Assembly (NCBI GenBank): GCA_035281745.1
Contig: DATEDI010000021.1
Span: 62,001-126,000 of the forward strand
Direction of reading: 5' to 3'
Source: 66-474 sp035281745
GTDB taxonomy: Bacteria; Pseudomonadota; Gammaproteobacteria; Xanthomonadales; Rhodanobacteraceae
Length of the DNA stretch: 64,000 nucleotides
Below are positions 25,976-37,505 of this stretch, piece by piece. Position 1 is the stretch's first letter, and each line of letters starts with the position of its first letter. The notes beneath the pieces are model-generated. The model did not search any database. It saw nothing but the letters and a program-made list of their open reading frames with translations, and was not told where the DNA came from. Position numbers and translations under genes: made by a program.

Positions 25976-26730
25976 CGTTTCGCGCGCTCGCGTGCCTCGT
26001 GCAACTTGGCATACTTCAGGAACACGTACTGCGCGCCCAGCACGCTGGCGACAAACCCCGCCCAGCCCGAAAGGAAGTAGCGCTTGAAGATGTATTGGCG
26101 CACGAAGAAGATCGACGGATACACCAGCATCATCGGGCCGCTGAAACGTTGCTTGCGTGCGAGCTTGTGGACGACCATGCCGGACGAATAGCGGTTGATC
26201 TTGGCCACGCGCGCGGCGATGTCGTCGTCGCCCATGTTGACGAAATCAGCGCGCGTCAACGTTTCGACCGGCCCATCCACTTCCGCCGCGGCGTGCACCG
26301 GCACCGCGTTCATGCGCCCGCGCCTCCGGTCGAACAGGCGCAAATGGCCGTTGCGGTGGCTCCACGGATGCTGCACGCTCCAGAACATCCGCTCGCGGCG
26401 CGGCAGGCGAAAGCCCGCGGCGCGCGGATTTTCCAGCGCGCGTTCGATCACTTCGCGCGTGCCGGGCGACAGGATTTCGTCGGCGTCGAGGTTCAAGATC
26501 CAGTCGTGCGATGCCATGTCGATCGCGCGCTGCTTCTGCGGGCCGTAGTCGTCGAACGGGTGCGTCGCCACGCGTGCGCCGTGCCGTTTGGCGATCTCGA
26601 CCGTGGCATCGGTCGAGCCGGAGTCCAGCACCACGATTTCGTCCGCAAAATCAGCGGCAGCGAGACACCGCTCCAGCGTGTCGGCGTTGTCGAGGGTAAT
26701 GATCACCAGCGAAAACTTCTCACGCGCCAT
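25969..26730 (-). CDS. Family 2 glycosyltransferase (WaaE/KdtX-like)
   Basis: The protein of about 253 residues has a GT-A fold: FSLVIITLDNADTLERCLAAADFADEIVVLDSGSTDATVEIAKRHGA is the nucleotide-sugar site, and the DXD-type motif is LDADE at 81-85. A C-terminal hydrophobic region (FFVRQYIFKRYFLSGWAGF) is typical of LPS-core GT2 enzymes of the WaaE/KdtX group, which add a core glucose. The ATG at 26728-26730 has AAGGA upstream and overlaps the stop of the O-antigen ligase-like gene by 11 bases, so the two are translationally coupled. Confidence 0.88.
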   Translation of the reverse strand: MAREKFSLVIITLDNADTLERCLAAADFADEIVVLDSGSTDATVEIAKRHGARVATHPFDDYGPQKQRAIDMASHDWILNLDADEILSPGTREVIERALENPRAAGFRLPRRERMFWSVQHPWSHRNGHLRLFDRRRGRMNAVPVHAAAEVDGPVETLTRADFVNMGDDDIAARVAKINRYSSGMVVHKLARKQRFSGPMMLVYPSIFFVRQYIFKRYFLSGWAGFVASVLGAQYVFLKYAKLHEARERAKRQ

Positions 26731-28024
26731 GCGCAAAATCCTTTATCCGGACGCGTGGCAGTTTTACCGGCGCACCGTCCGGCACATCCACGTACAACGC
26801 CGCGCACCACAACGCAAGCAACCACCAGAACAGCAAACCCCACCACGCCGAATAGAACGCGAGGTGCGTGTTGAGCGGAAACACCGTGACCGCCAACGCC
26901 ACGGTCACGGGAAACGCGCGCCGGCGTGCGTCCGCGCCCACGCTGCGCCACGCGCGCAGCGCCAACACCAGCGCAATCAGCCACAGCGCAAGACCGATCG
27001 CGCCGGTGTCGCTCAACACTTCAAGCACGATCTGGTGTGGGTGGCAGGCACCCTCGCCCTCGCCGCAAGCCTCGGCGGTGACGAAGTGATCATTCGGCGC
27101 GGCATAACGCGGATATGCTTCACGAAAATCGCGCACACCCACGCCGACAACCGGATGCGCGGCGATCATCCTTGCGCTGACGCGCCAGATGTCGAGCCGG
27201 CCGCTGCTGGCATAGTTCAATCCATGATGCGTGTCCTGCAACGTGGCGAGGGTGCGGTCCATGCGCGCATCGAAACGCGCGGATGTTTTCCACGCTACAC
27301 CGATCGCCGCCGCAACCACCACGCAGGCGGCGAGTATCCAAGCCGCGAAACGCAGCGGCGTGCGCGCCTCGGCCCAGAAGAACGCCAGCAATGCGACTCC
27401 GTAGGTGATCCACGCCGCGCGCGAGCCGGCCAGCAGGATCGGCACCAGCAGGAACAGCATCGCGATGATCAAACCCACGCGGCCGAAGCGCCTTCGCGCA
27501 GCCCACAACACGAACGGTGACAGCGACGCCAGCACCGGCCCGAGCTTCAGGTTCCCGGCGCCGAAGATCCCGGAAATCCGTTGCGCTTCGGCGCGGCCGC
27601 CGAGGCTGTAGCCGGTCAGCGTCTGCACCCACGCGTCCAGCGCCCACAATGCCACCACAATGCCGGTGGCGAGGCACAGCGCGTGCAAACGCGACTCGCG
27701 CCGCACCGCGAAGCACGCGTAAATGCCGAGCGGCGCGAAGCGGATGTAGGCCGCGACACTGCTCCAGCTGCGCGCGGGATCAATCGCGCCAGGCGCCGAG
27801 ATCAAGGCGGCCAGGAAATACGCGGCCCACAACCACAGCAGCAACCGTGCGCCGGCATGACCGGCCAGCACGCGGCGATCGCGAAAGAACAGGATGATCG
27901 CGCCCAGCATGCACAGCAGCGTGCCCAGTTCGCTGGAACGCCCGAAAGGCAGCAGGAACACCACCAGCCAGATCGGCGTGAGCGGCGAACGAAGGGCTGC
28001 CGTCAGATGTGGGCGAATGGGCAT
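26720..28024 (-). CDS. O-antigen ligase-like (WaaL/Wzy-type) membrane protein
   Basis: A 434-residue polytopic protein with about ten hydrophobic segments. A large periplasmic loop in the second half carries RLDIWRVSARMIAAHPVVGVGVRDFREAYPRYA and the segment ACHPHQIVLEVLSDTGAIGLALW, whose GxGxxxF and H...E patterns mark the Wzy_C/O-antigen ligase family. Such enzymes join polysaccharide to lipid A-core or polymerise O units. Its coupling to a core glycosyltransferase and the adjacent lipid A acyltransferase supports an LPS role. Ligase versus polymerase cannot be separated by sequence alone. The start at 28024 opens MPIRPHLTAALRSP. Confidence 0.85.
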   Translation of the reverse strand: MPIRPHLTAALRSPLTPIWLVVFLLPFGRSSELGTLLCMLGAIILFFRDRRVLAGHAGARLLLWLWAAYFLAALISAPGAIDPARSWSSVAAYIRFAPLGIYACFAVRRESRLHALCLATGIVVALWALDAWVQTLTGYSLGGRAEAQRISGIFGAGNLKLGPVLASLSPFVLWAARRRFGRVGLIIAMLFLLVPILLAGSRAAWITYGVALLAFFWAEARTPLRFAAWILAACVVVAAAIGVAWKTSARFDARMDRTLATLQDTHHGLNYASSGRLDIWRVSARMIAAHPVVGVGVRDFREAYPRYAAPNDHFVTAEACGEGEGACHPHQIVLEVLSDTGAIGLALWLIALVLALRAWRSVGADARRRAFPVTVALAVTVFPLNTHLAFYSAWWGLLFWWLLALWCAALYVDVPDGAPVKLPRVRIKDFAHGA

Positions 28025-28415
28025 GGCAAACCTGGGAGTCGGGAGCGCGCTCAAGATAATGCAGCGCGCGTCTTCGGGCATGCCCGAAGATGTGGCGTTC
28101 CGATTCGAGCGATACTGGACGCAAAATGGATTCCGGGTTCGGCATGCGGTGAAGCTGCAGGCCGCCCCGGAATGACGAGGTTACTCTTTGCTGGTCATTC
28201 CGGACGCGCGCAGCGCGATCCGGAATCGGTCTTGGCGCGGCATCCGGAAACCGATTGACTCGCGCCATCCTTGGCGCTCGCGCTGCGCGCCGCCTTCGGC
28301 GTTCGCGTTTGCAGTCCTGCAAACGCAGTCGGGTTCGGCTTGCGATGAAGTTGCAGGCCGCCCCGGAATGACGATTCATTTGTGCAGCCGCGCGCAACCC
28401 GCCGATGGGCAGTCG
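28025..28415. repeat. Gene-free stretch with GTCATTCCGG-type repeats
   Basis: The 391-bp gap between icd and the ligase-like gene holds inverted CCGGAATGAC/GTCATTCCGG arms. It also holds a near-perfect 43-bp direct repeat: 28136-28178 and 28331-28374 share GGGTTCGGC, TGCAGGCCGCCCCGGAATGA and almost everything between. No gene is visible. Similar arms occur at 39480-39592, 47609-47687 and 53509-53645. Confidence 0.65.
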
Positions 28416-30668
<2,253 letters not shown>

Positions 30669-30793
30669 GGACGGCTGGGCCTGCTGAGGACAAGCCGCCA
30701 TTGTCGCGGGTCGACGTCGCGCAGCCAAGCGGAGCGGCGAAAGATCGGGCGTCGGCGGCCGGCGCCATGCCACGAACACCCCGAAGAATCAGC

Positions 30794-31960
30794 TCAGGTG
30801 CGCGGCTCCGCCGCCAGTTCCTGATACAGCGCCAGTACCGAATCCTGCATGTCGGCCAAGCGGTAGCGCTGCATCGGCGGGATCGGCGGCGCACGGCCCA
30901 CCAGTTCCGCGGCGCGATCGATCAGCTTGTTGATGTCGCCCACCGGCACACGGCCGGCCGGATAAAGTTCGGCCAGCAATTCGCCGACCCCGCCGTGCGC
31001 GTAACCCAGCACCGGCCGGCACAACGACAGCGCCTCGATCACGGTGCGCCCGAAGCTTTCCGGCTTGTTGGAAAGCTGCAGGATCAAATCGGACACCGCG
31101 AATACATCGCGCACGTCGTTGCGCGGCGGCGAGAACGCCACGATATCCGCGACGCCGCGGGTATGCGCCAGTGTCTGCAATTCCCGCAGGTAGGCCTCGC
31201 GCCCCGGCTCGGCAACGCCCAGCAGCAACAGCCGCGTATCGACGCCGCGTTCGCGCAGACCCGCCACCAGCGCGATCGCATCGGCGTGGCCTTTGAGGCG
31301 GGTGCCCCGCCCCGGCAGCGTCAGCAGTGGCGCGCCGGCGAGCTGCGGGAATTCCGCAAAAAACTGGTCGCGCCAGATGTCGTCCGGCCGATAGCCGTAG
31401 GGAAAAGCATCCGGGTCGATACCGCGCGGGATCACCGTGAGGCGGGAGGCGTTCACGCGCGAATAATGACTCAGCACGAAGTCGTGCACGGTCTGCGACA
31501 CCACGATCACGCGGTCGCCGCGGGTCATGATGCCGCTCCAGCGGCCGGGCGAGTTCAGTCCGTGCACGGTGGTGACGAAATGCGGCCGCGGTCGCATGCC
31601 GCGCAGTGCGAACCACGCCAGCCACGCGGGCACCCGCGAACGGGCGTGCACGATATCCGGGCCGATGTCGGTCAATACGCGGCGCAAGGCGCCGATCCGG
31701 GTCACGCTGCGCAGCGACTTGGAACCGACATCCAGCACGAGGTGCTCGCCGCCTTCGCGTTCCAGCCGCTCCACCATGCGCCCGCCCGAGGAAATCACCA
31801 CCGAGCGATGCCCCGCCGCAACCAGCGCGCGCGAGACTTCCAGCGTCGAACGCTCGGCACCGCCATTCTCCAGCGCCGGCAGCACTTGGACGACGGTCAG
31901 GTGGCGCGGCGTGGCGGCGGGCTCGGTCACGGGTCCCTGCGGGACGAGGGCGATGGGCAT
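30794..31960 (-). CDS. Family 4 glycosyltransferase (GT-B)
   Basis: A 388-residue GT-B enzyme. The N-terminal domain opens VVQVLPALENGGAERSTLEVSRALVAAGH, the typical acceptor-side G-G-A-E motif. The C-terminal donor domain has NKPESFGRTVIEAL, the E-x7-E motif of family 4 retaining transferases. It likely adds a sugar in LPS or exopolysaccharide assembly, consistent with the envelope genes next door, but donor and acceptor cannot be told. The first ATG at 31958-31960 is preferred to an in-frame TTG two codons upstream. Confidence 0.88.
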   Translation of the reverse strand: MPIALVPQGPVTEPAATPRHLTVVQVLPALENGGAERSTLEVSRALVAAGHRSVVISSGGRMVERLEREGGEHLVLDVGSKSLRSVTRIGALRRVLTDIGPDIVHARSRVPAWLAWFALRGMRPRPHFVTTVHGLNSPGRWSGIMTRGDRVIVVSQTVHDFVLSHYSRVNASRLTVIPRGIDPDAFPYGYRPDDIWRDQFFAEFPQLAGAPLLTLPGRGTRLKGHADAIALVAGLRERGVDTRLLLLGVAEPGREAYLRELQTLAHTRGVADIVAFSPPRNDVRDVFAVSDLILQLSNKPESFGRTVIEALSLCRPVLGYAHGGVGELLAELYPAGRVPVGDINKLIDRAAELVGRAPPIPPMQRYRLADMQDSVLALYQELAAEPRT

Positions 31961-32138
31961 GCCCAAGAAGTATGCAAGAAATGCGCCGAGGTACGGCGGC
32001 CGCGGGATTGCAATGGAGGAGGCGATCGCCGTCCGTCGCGAGGCGCCGGGACGATCGCCAAAACTGCGGGTCGCAGCGCCTCGGCCGCTGACCCGAACGC
32101 AAGGCGCGCCACATCGACGCGGCGCGCGGCGTTGCCGA

Positions 32139-32366
32139 TCAGTCGGGCGCGCCCGCGCGCTTCAGCACGTACTCCGCACCGCAATACGGGCACACCGTGG
32201 CGCCGCCGTCATCCACGATCGGCAGGTAAATGCGCGGATGCGAGTTCCAAAGCGTCATTCCCGGCAGCGGGCAGGCCAGCGGCAGGTCCGATTCGGTGAT
32301 CTCGTAACGGCGCTTGGCGTTGGCGGGTTCGCCGACGGGAAAACTGGAAACTGGCTGGGAAGACAT
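32139..32366 (-). CDS. Small CHCC-type zinc-finger protein
   Basis: A 75-residue protein with the zf-CHCC pattern: C32, H43, C59 and C62 in LACPLPGMTLWNSHPRIYLPIVDDGGATVCPYCGAEY. This is the fold of the NDUFS6-like small zinc-binding proteins. Bacterial copies are usually found near ilvE or LPS-core genes and have no firm function. The start at 32366 (MSSQPVSSFPV) is chosen; an in-frame upstream ATG at 32411 gives an unconserved extension. Confidence 0.85.
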   Translation of the reverse strand: MSSQPVSSFPVGEPANAKRRYEITESDLPLACPLPGMTLWNSHPRIYLPIVDDGGATVCPYCGAEYVLKRAGAPD

Positions 32367-32465
32367 GTTTGGAATCCATCCAGAGCGTTGTGAAGCAAGC
32401 CGCGCCGCCAAGCGGCGTCAGCTTGAATAAACGGGAATTCTAACGCAGCACGCCGACGTTCCGCG

Positions 32466-33161
32466 TCACCCCGCGCGCGAAGTGACGTCCAACGACACCC
32501 CTTGAACCCCAGGCAGCGCGCGCAGCGCGTCGGCCAGATCACCTAGCGCCGCCCGCTCGAAGCCGCGCGCGAATTCCACCGTCACCTCGTCGCCGTCGTC
32601 AGGCACGCGCCGCGTGACGACGGTGCTGGCGGTCAGTTCGCGGTCCCTCAGCACGCGCTCGATCGCGGCCAGCGAGGCGCGGTCGGCAAAACGCACCTGC
32701 ACCTGCGGCATGGTCTTGCGCAGCGCGAAACGCCGTTCCAGCGGCTTCAGCGCCGCCAGGATCACCCACGCCACGCCGGTCGCGATCGTCGCCGCCACGT
32801 ACATGCCGCCACCGACCGCCAGCCCGATCGCCGCCACCGTCCAGAGACCAGCCGCGGTGGTGAGCCCGCGGATCACGTTCTCACGGTGCATGAACATGAT
32901 GGTGCCGGCGCCGAGGAAGCCGATGCCGCTGACCACCTGCGCCGCGATGCGCGACGGGTCCAGCACCACCCGCGGCCACTGCTGCAGGATGTCCGAAAAC
33001 GCGTAGGCGGACACCATCATCACCAGCGCCGAGCCGAGACACACCAGCATGTGGGTGCGCAGACCCGCGGCCCAGGTGTGGCGCTCGCGATCGAAGCCGA
33101 TCACCGCGCCGAGCACAGCGGCCAGCAACAGACGGATGGCGATTTCAGGCGTGCCCAGCAT
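32466..33161 (-). CDS. MgtC/SapB family membrane protein
   Basis: A 231-residue protein with about five N-terminal membrane helices containing the MgtC signature. The signature includes AVIGFDRERHTWAAGLRTHMLVCLGSALVMMVS, GIGFLGAGTIMF and VIRGLTTAAGLWTVAAIG. A cytoplasmic ACT-like C-terminal domain follows (about 150-231). MgtC proteins inhibit the F-ATPase or affect growth in low Mg2+ and in macrophages in some pathogens; here the role is unknown. It is divergent from the ELM1-family gene (97 bp between the starts). Confidence 0.9.
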   Translation of the reverse strand: MLGTPEIAIRLLLAAVLGAVIGFDRERHTWAAGLRTHMLVCLGSALVMMVSAYAFSDILQQWPRVVLDPSRIAAQVVSGIGFLGAGTIMFMHRENVIRGLTTAAGLWTVAAIGLAVGGGMYVAATIATGVAWVILAALKPLERRFALRKTMPQVQVRFADRASLAAIERVLRDRELTASTVVTRRVPDDGDEVTVEFARGFERAALGDLADALRALPGVQGVSLDVTSRAG

Positions 33162-33258
33162 CGCGCGCGTCGTCCCACGGATCCCGTACCGGATGCTTCG
33201 AGTCTATCCGCCGCGCGATCTCCCGCATAATCACGATTCCCCTCATCGCGCGCGACGG

Positions 33259-34215
33259 ATGCCACGCCCGCCTCAAACCACTTGGGTCATCAGCGACGGC
33301 GCTGCCGGCAACGAACGCCAGGCGCTGGCGCTCGCGTCGGCGCTGAGCGTGCCGGCGCGTGTGCTGGCGCTGCCGCTGCGCGCGCCGTGGGCCTGGTTCG
33401 CGCCGCGGCGCATTCCGGGCGGGCGGCTGGCGCTGGCACCGCGCGACCGTGCGGGCTTTGCGGCGCCGTGGCCCGACATCGCGATCGGCTGCGGACGCAG
33501 CGCGGCGCTGCTGACGCGCATGTTGCGCGACCTGTCGGACGGCGATTGCTACACCGTCCAGATCCTCGACCCGCGCATCGATCCGCAGCACTGGGATGCC
33601 GTGGTCGCGCCACGCCATGATCGGCTCGAAGGCCCGAACGTGCTGACCACGATTGGTTCGCTGCACCCGATCGACGACACTTGGCTGCAATCCGGCCGGG
33701 AGGCCTGTCCCGATTTCGAAACGCTGCCGCGGCCCCGCGTCGCGCTGCTGGTGGGCGGCCCGCGCCACGGCATCGAGTTCGACGAGGCACTCGCGAAGTC
33801 ACTGCTCGCAACGGTGCGCGGCCTCGCGCAAAACGGCAGCGTGCTGGCCACCATCTCGCGACGCACCCCGCCCGCGTTCGCCGCGCAACTTCGGGACGCA
33901 CTTTCGGAAAATCCGGGCCTTTTCTGGCACGGCGAAGGGACCAACCCCTATCCGGGCCTGCTCGGATGGGCCGACCACATCGTGGTGACGCCCGATTCGG
34001 TGAACATGCTTTCCGAAGCCTGCGCGGTGGGCGTTCCGGTACACACCGCGGCGATCGTGCCGTTGCCCGAAAAGATCGCGCGCTTCCACGCCGAGCTGCG
34101 CGAACGCGGATTGCTCACCGAGCCGGATGCATCGCGCGCCGCGGTGCCGCCGCTGCGGGAAACCCAGGCCGTCGCCGCCGAACTGCGCGCGCGGATGGCT
34201 GCACGCGCGGCCTAG
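33259..34215 (+). CDS. ELM1/GtrOC1-family protein (DUF1022), mitochondrial-fission-ELM1-like
   Basis: A 318-residue protein with the ELM1 family layout: WVISDGAAGNERQALALASAL at the start, DIAIGCGRSAALLTRML, VQILDPRIDPQHWDAVVAPRHDRLEGPNVLTTIGSLHPI, and TPDSVNMLSEACAVGVPVHTAAI near the C-terminus. It has a glycosyltransferase-like GT-B architecture. In bacteria such genes often sit with LPS or kdo genes and are suspected sugar transferases. The plant homologue gives the family its name. The start ATG 33259 follows GACGG; an extended frame upstream overlaps the divergent mgtC. Confidence 0.82.
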   Translation: MPRPPQTTWVISDGAAGNERQALALASALSVPARVLALPLRAPWAWFAPRRIPGGRLALAPRDRAGFAAPWPDIAIGCGRSAALLTRMLRDLSDGDCYTVQILDPRIDPQHWDAVVAPRHDRLEGPNVLTTIGSLHPIDDTWLQSGREACPDFETLPRPRVALLVGGPRHGIEFDEALAKSLLATVRGLAQNGSVLATISRRTPPAFAAQLRDALSENPGLFWHGEGTNPYPGLLGWADHIVVTPDSVNMLSEACAVGVPVHTAAIVPLPEKIARFHAELRERGLLTEPDASRAAVPPLRETQAVAAELRARMAARAA

Positions 34216-34532
34216 CGTCGCGTGCCCGACGGCACAAGGCCATTGCGCAGGTCAGGCTGCGCGCATACGGGTCCAAGGTGATCATGTGTCGATGTTTGGC
34301 TCCCGCCGATGAAGCTGGCGTCAGCCCAATCCACAAAATCAGCGCGTCAGCCGGCGCCGAAGTCGAAGCCGTTGTGGCGCGTCCCGCAGATACCGTTATC
34401 CGCGTCAAGCTCCATGAAGCAGCATGCAGGGCGGGAGTAGCGCAGCGAATCCCGCCGGATGATGTGTCACACAGGCGGGTTGTCAGCCGCCCTACCAAAG
34501 CGGACCTGATCATGCCGCGATCTCGCGGTAGG
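34216..34532. other. 317-bp gap after glnE with duplicated glnE terminus and GTAGGGCGGG repeat
   Basis: 34346-34371 repeats 25 of 26 bases of the glnE 3' end at 34532-34557 (GCCGGCGCCGAAGTCGAAGCC core). The upstream copy still encodes GFDFGAG and a stop on the minus strand. Between them lies a GTAGGGCGGG repeat (34426-34495). It looks like a repeat insertion flanked by a target duplication. No gene is visible. Confidence 0.6.
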
Positions 34533-37370
34533 TCATCCGGCGCCGAAGTCGAAGCCGGCCCGGCGCGCCACGTCCAGCACTTTCTTGCAACGCGCATCCA
34601 GCACCAGATCGCGCGGCACCACGCGATGCTGGCCGGCCAATGTTGCCGACAGCGCACGCGACAGCAATTCCTCGTGCGCGATGGCGAGCCCGTCGGCATC
34701 GTCGGCGGCGAGCAGGTCCACTTCCGCGCAGGCGGCCAGCAACCGCGGCGTGTCGCCGTGCACCGCGAGCTCCGGATGCGCATGCGCGTGCAGCAATACC
34801 AAACCTTGCAGCAGGAACTGGATATCCAGCAAGGCGCCGGCACCCTGCTTCAAATCCAGCGATCCGGCATCGGACCGGTCGCGTTGCTTGCGCCACTCGC
34901 TGCGCATCCGGCACACGTCGGCGATCACCTGCGCGGGGTCGCGTGACGCACGCAGCACATCGCCGCGTTCGCGCGCGAATTCCGCGCCGAGTGCCGCGTC
35001 GCCTGCGACCGCGCGCGCGCGCACCAGCGCCTGCTGTTCCCACGTCCACGCGCGCTCGCGCTGATAGGCAATGAACGCCGGCAGGCTCGCGACCAGCAGC
35101 GATTTGCCGCCGTCGGGCCGCAGCCGCGTATCGACTTCATAGAGACGACCGCCGCGCGTCGGCGCCGACAACCAGTGCACCACCCGTTGCGCGAGCCGCG
35201 CATACCAGCGCGCGCCGTCCAGCGGCCGCGCGCCATCGCTGACTGCCGCGCCGCGCGCGGCGTCATACACGAACACCAGGTCGAGATCGGAATTGAAACC
35301 GAGTTCCTCGCCGCCGAGGCTGCCGTAACCCAGCACCGCGATGCCGCTGTCTTCGCCGGGCAGACGGCCATGCTGTGCAATCAGTTCGCGCAGGGCCAGA
35401 TCGAGCACGGCGCCGATCACCGTGTCGGCCAGTTCGGCCAGCGAGCGCGCCGTTTTGACCGCGTCGGCGGCGGCGTCGCGCAAAGCGAGACCGGTGCGCA
35501 TCCGGTAACTGCCGCGCCATTCGGCGATGGCCGAGAGCGTCGCCTCGGCATCGCCGCCTTGCAGCACAGCCAATTGCTGCGCCAGTTCCGCGCGCATGTC
35601 GGTGGTGCCGTGCGCGAGATATTCCACGCGCGGCGCCAGCACGTCGTCCAGCAACAGCGGTTGCGCGATGGCGTCTTCGGCCAGGAACGCGCTGTCGGCG
35701 CACAACGCCGCCACCCGCGCGCGCGCCGCCGATTGTTCCTGCAGCAGCGCCAGATACGCCGAGCGCCGGGCGACCGCCTGCACCAGCCGGCACAGCCGCA
35801 CCAGTGCGTCTGCCGGCGCGGAGGTCGCCGCCGCCGCATCGATCAGCTCGGGCATCAGATGTTCGATCCGCCGCGCGCCGCGCGCACTCAATCCGTGCAC
35901 ACTGGCGACCTGACGCAACGCATCGGCGCACGGCTCGGGCGGCACGAAGCCCGCGCCCTTCAGCATCGCATGTTCCAGACCGTCCTCGCGCGCGTGTTGC
36001 CACAGCTTCGCGCCGTCGCCCGTCACCACGGATCGCTTGCCGTCGTGATCGCCGCCGCCTTCGGGTTGAAGGACGTCCGCGAAGATCGCGGTCACGCTTT
36101 CGCGCTGCCGGTTCAAGGCCCCGAGCAACGCCTGCCAATCCGGATAATCCAGCCCGCGCGCGAACCGCTCGCGCGCCATCGCATCGGCGGGAAGCGTGTG
36201 GGTCTGGCGATCCGCGAACATCTGCACGCGGTTCTCCAGTTGCCGCAGGAACAGATAGGCCTCGCGCAAGGTTCGGGCGCGCTTCTGCGAGACATAACCG
36301 CGCGCGGCGCACGCCTCGAGTGCGGGCAGCAGGCCACGGGCGCGCAACGACGCGTCGCGACCTCCCCGGATCAACTGCTGCAACTGCACCACGAATTCGA
36401 TTTCGCGGATGCCGCCCGCGCCGAGTTTCAGGTGATCGGCCAAGTCGCGCCGCGCGACCTCGGCGTCGATCAGCGTTTTCATGTCGCGCAAGCCGGCCAG
36501 CGCCGTGTAATCGAAATAGCGCCGATAGATGAAGGGACGCAAGGTTTCGAGCAGGCGCTTGCCCGCCGCGGGCTCGCCCGCCACCGGGCGCGCCTTGATC
36601 CACGCGTAGCGTTCCCAGTCGCGGCCCTCGCGCTGGTAGTACTGCTCCATCGCGGCGAACGAGGCCACGACCGGACCGGAACCACCGAACGGCCGTAGCC
36701 GCAGGTCCACGCGCGCGGCGATGCCGTCGGCCGTCGCCTCCGCCAGCAGCCGCACGAAATCGCGCGCGACCCGCGTGAAAAATTCTGCATTGTCTATGGG
36801 GCGCGCACCGTCGGTCGTGCCGCCTTCGGGATATGCCAACACCAGATCGACGTCTGAAGAAAAGTTGAGTTCGCCGCCGCCGAGCTTGCCCAGCGCGAAT
36901 GCCACCAGCGCCTGCGGCGCACCTTCGGCGTTGCGCGGCGTGCCGTGGCGTGCGCGCGCGGCGGCCTCGGCATGGCGAAGGGCGTGGGCGATCAACACTT
37001 CGTAGAGGTCGGTGGTGCCGGCCAGCGTGTCGGTGACTTCGTCGAGGCCGTTGACGTCGCGGAACACCAGCCGCACCGCTTCGGCACGCCGGAACCTGCG
37101 CAGCGCGGCGAACAGGTCGCCAGCGTGCTTCAACGATTCGGTGCGCGCCGAGGCCGGCGCGGGATCGCGCAGGCGCTCGAGCCCTGCCGCGGTCAGCAGT
37201 GTGGGGGCGGCCCGCAACGCGTCGAACGCGAAGTCGCTGGCCAGCAGCAGCCGGCGCACCCGCTCGCCCACGCCCGCGTCGTCGTGCATCGCCACGCCGG
37301 TGGCGCGGCAGCGCAACGCCAGCTCGGCGTAGCGTTCGTCGACCAGATGCTTAAGCGCGGACGGCGGCAT
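34533..37370 (-). CDS. glnE: Glutamine synthetase adenylyltransferase/adenylyl-removing enzyme
   Basis: The protein of about 945 residues carries two nucleotidyltransferase domains. The N-terminal deadenylylase motif is GGGELNFSSDVDLVLAYPEG (about 167-180 from the chosen start), and the C-terminal adenylylase motif is GGEELGFNSDLDLVFVYD. GlnE adds and removes AMP on glutamine synthetase in response to PII and glutamine. The start is ambiguous. ATGs at 37370, 37388 and 37409 are in frame; the two upstream ones lie in or beside the arm of a dispersed palindrome (37377-37394), which would add residues such as AIMDDRR, so 37370 is preferred. Confidence 0.95.
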   Translation of the reverse strand: MPPSALKHLVDERYAELALRCRATGVAMHDDAGVGERVRRLLLASDFAFDALRAAPTLLTAAGLERLRDPAPASARTESLKHAGDLFAALRRFRRAEAVRLVFRDVNGLDEVTDTLAGTTDLYEVLIAHALRHAEAAARARHGTPRNAEGAPQALVAFALGKLGGGELNFSSDVDLVLAYPEGGTTDGARPIDNAEFFTRVARDFVRLLAEATADGIAARVDLRLRPFGGSGPVVASFAAMEQYYQREGRDWERYAWIKARPVAGEPAAGKRLLETLRPFIYRRYFDYTALAGLRDMKTLIDAEVARRDLADHLKLGAGGIREIEFVVQLQQLIRGGRDASLRARGLLPALEACAARGYVSQKRARTLREAYLFLRQLENRVQMFADRQTHTLPADAMARERFARGLDYPDWQALLGALNRQRESVTAIFADVLQPEGGGDHDGKRSVVTGDGAKLWQHAREDGLEHAMLKGAGFVPPEPCADALRQVASVHGLSARGARRIEHLMPELIDAAAATSAPADALVRLCRLVQAVARRSAYLALLQEQSAARARVAALCADSAFLAEDAIAQPLLLDDVLAPRVEYLAHGTTDMRAELAQQLAVLQGGDAEATLSAIAEWRGSYRMRTGLALRDAAADAVKTARSLAELADTVIGAVLDLALRELIAQHGRLPGEDSGIAVLGYGSLGGEELGFNSDLDLVFVYDAARGAAVSDGARPLDGARWYARLAQRVVHWLSAPTRGGRLYEVDTRLRPDGGKSLLVASLPAFIAYQRERAWTWEQQALVRARAVAGDAALGAEFARERGDVLRASRDPAQVIADVCRMRSEWRKQRDRSDAGSLDLKQGAGALLDIQFLLQGLVLLHAHAHPELAVHGDTPRLLAACAEVDLLAADDADGLAIAHEELLSRALSATLAGQHRVVPRDLVLDARCKKVLDVARRAGFDFGAG

Positions 37371-37376
37371 GGGCCT

Positions 37377-37394
37377 GCGATCATCCATGATCGC
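37377..37394. repeat. Solo palindrome related to the 95-nt element
   Basis: On the minus strand GCGATCATGGATGATCGC matches the right-end hairpin of the 95-nt element. It overlaps possible upstream start codons of glnE. A recognisable left end is not found at the expected spacing. Confidence 0.5.
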
Positions 37395-37505
37395 GGCACC
37401 TCCGGACAACAGCCGGTGCGAACCGTTGCGTCAACGCGTGGCCCCCTGAAACGTTCATATCCGGTCGGGTACGCTTTCCCGATCATCCATCGCCAGCCGT
37501 CCGCA

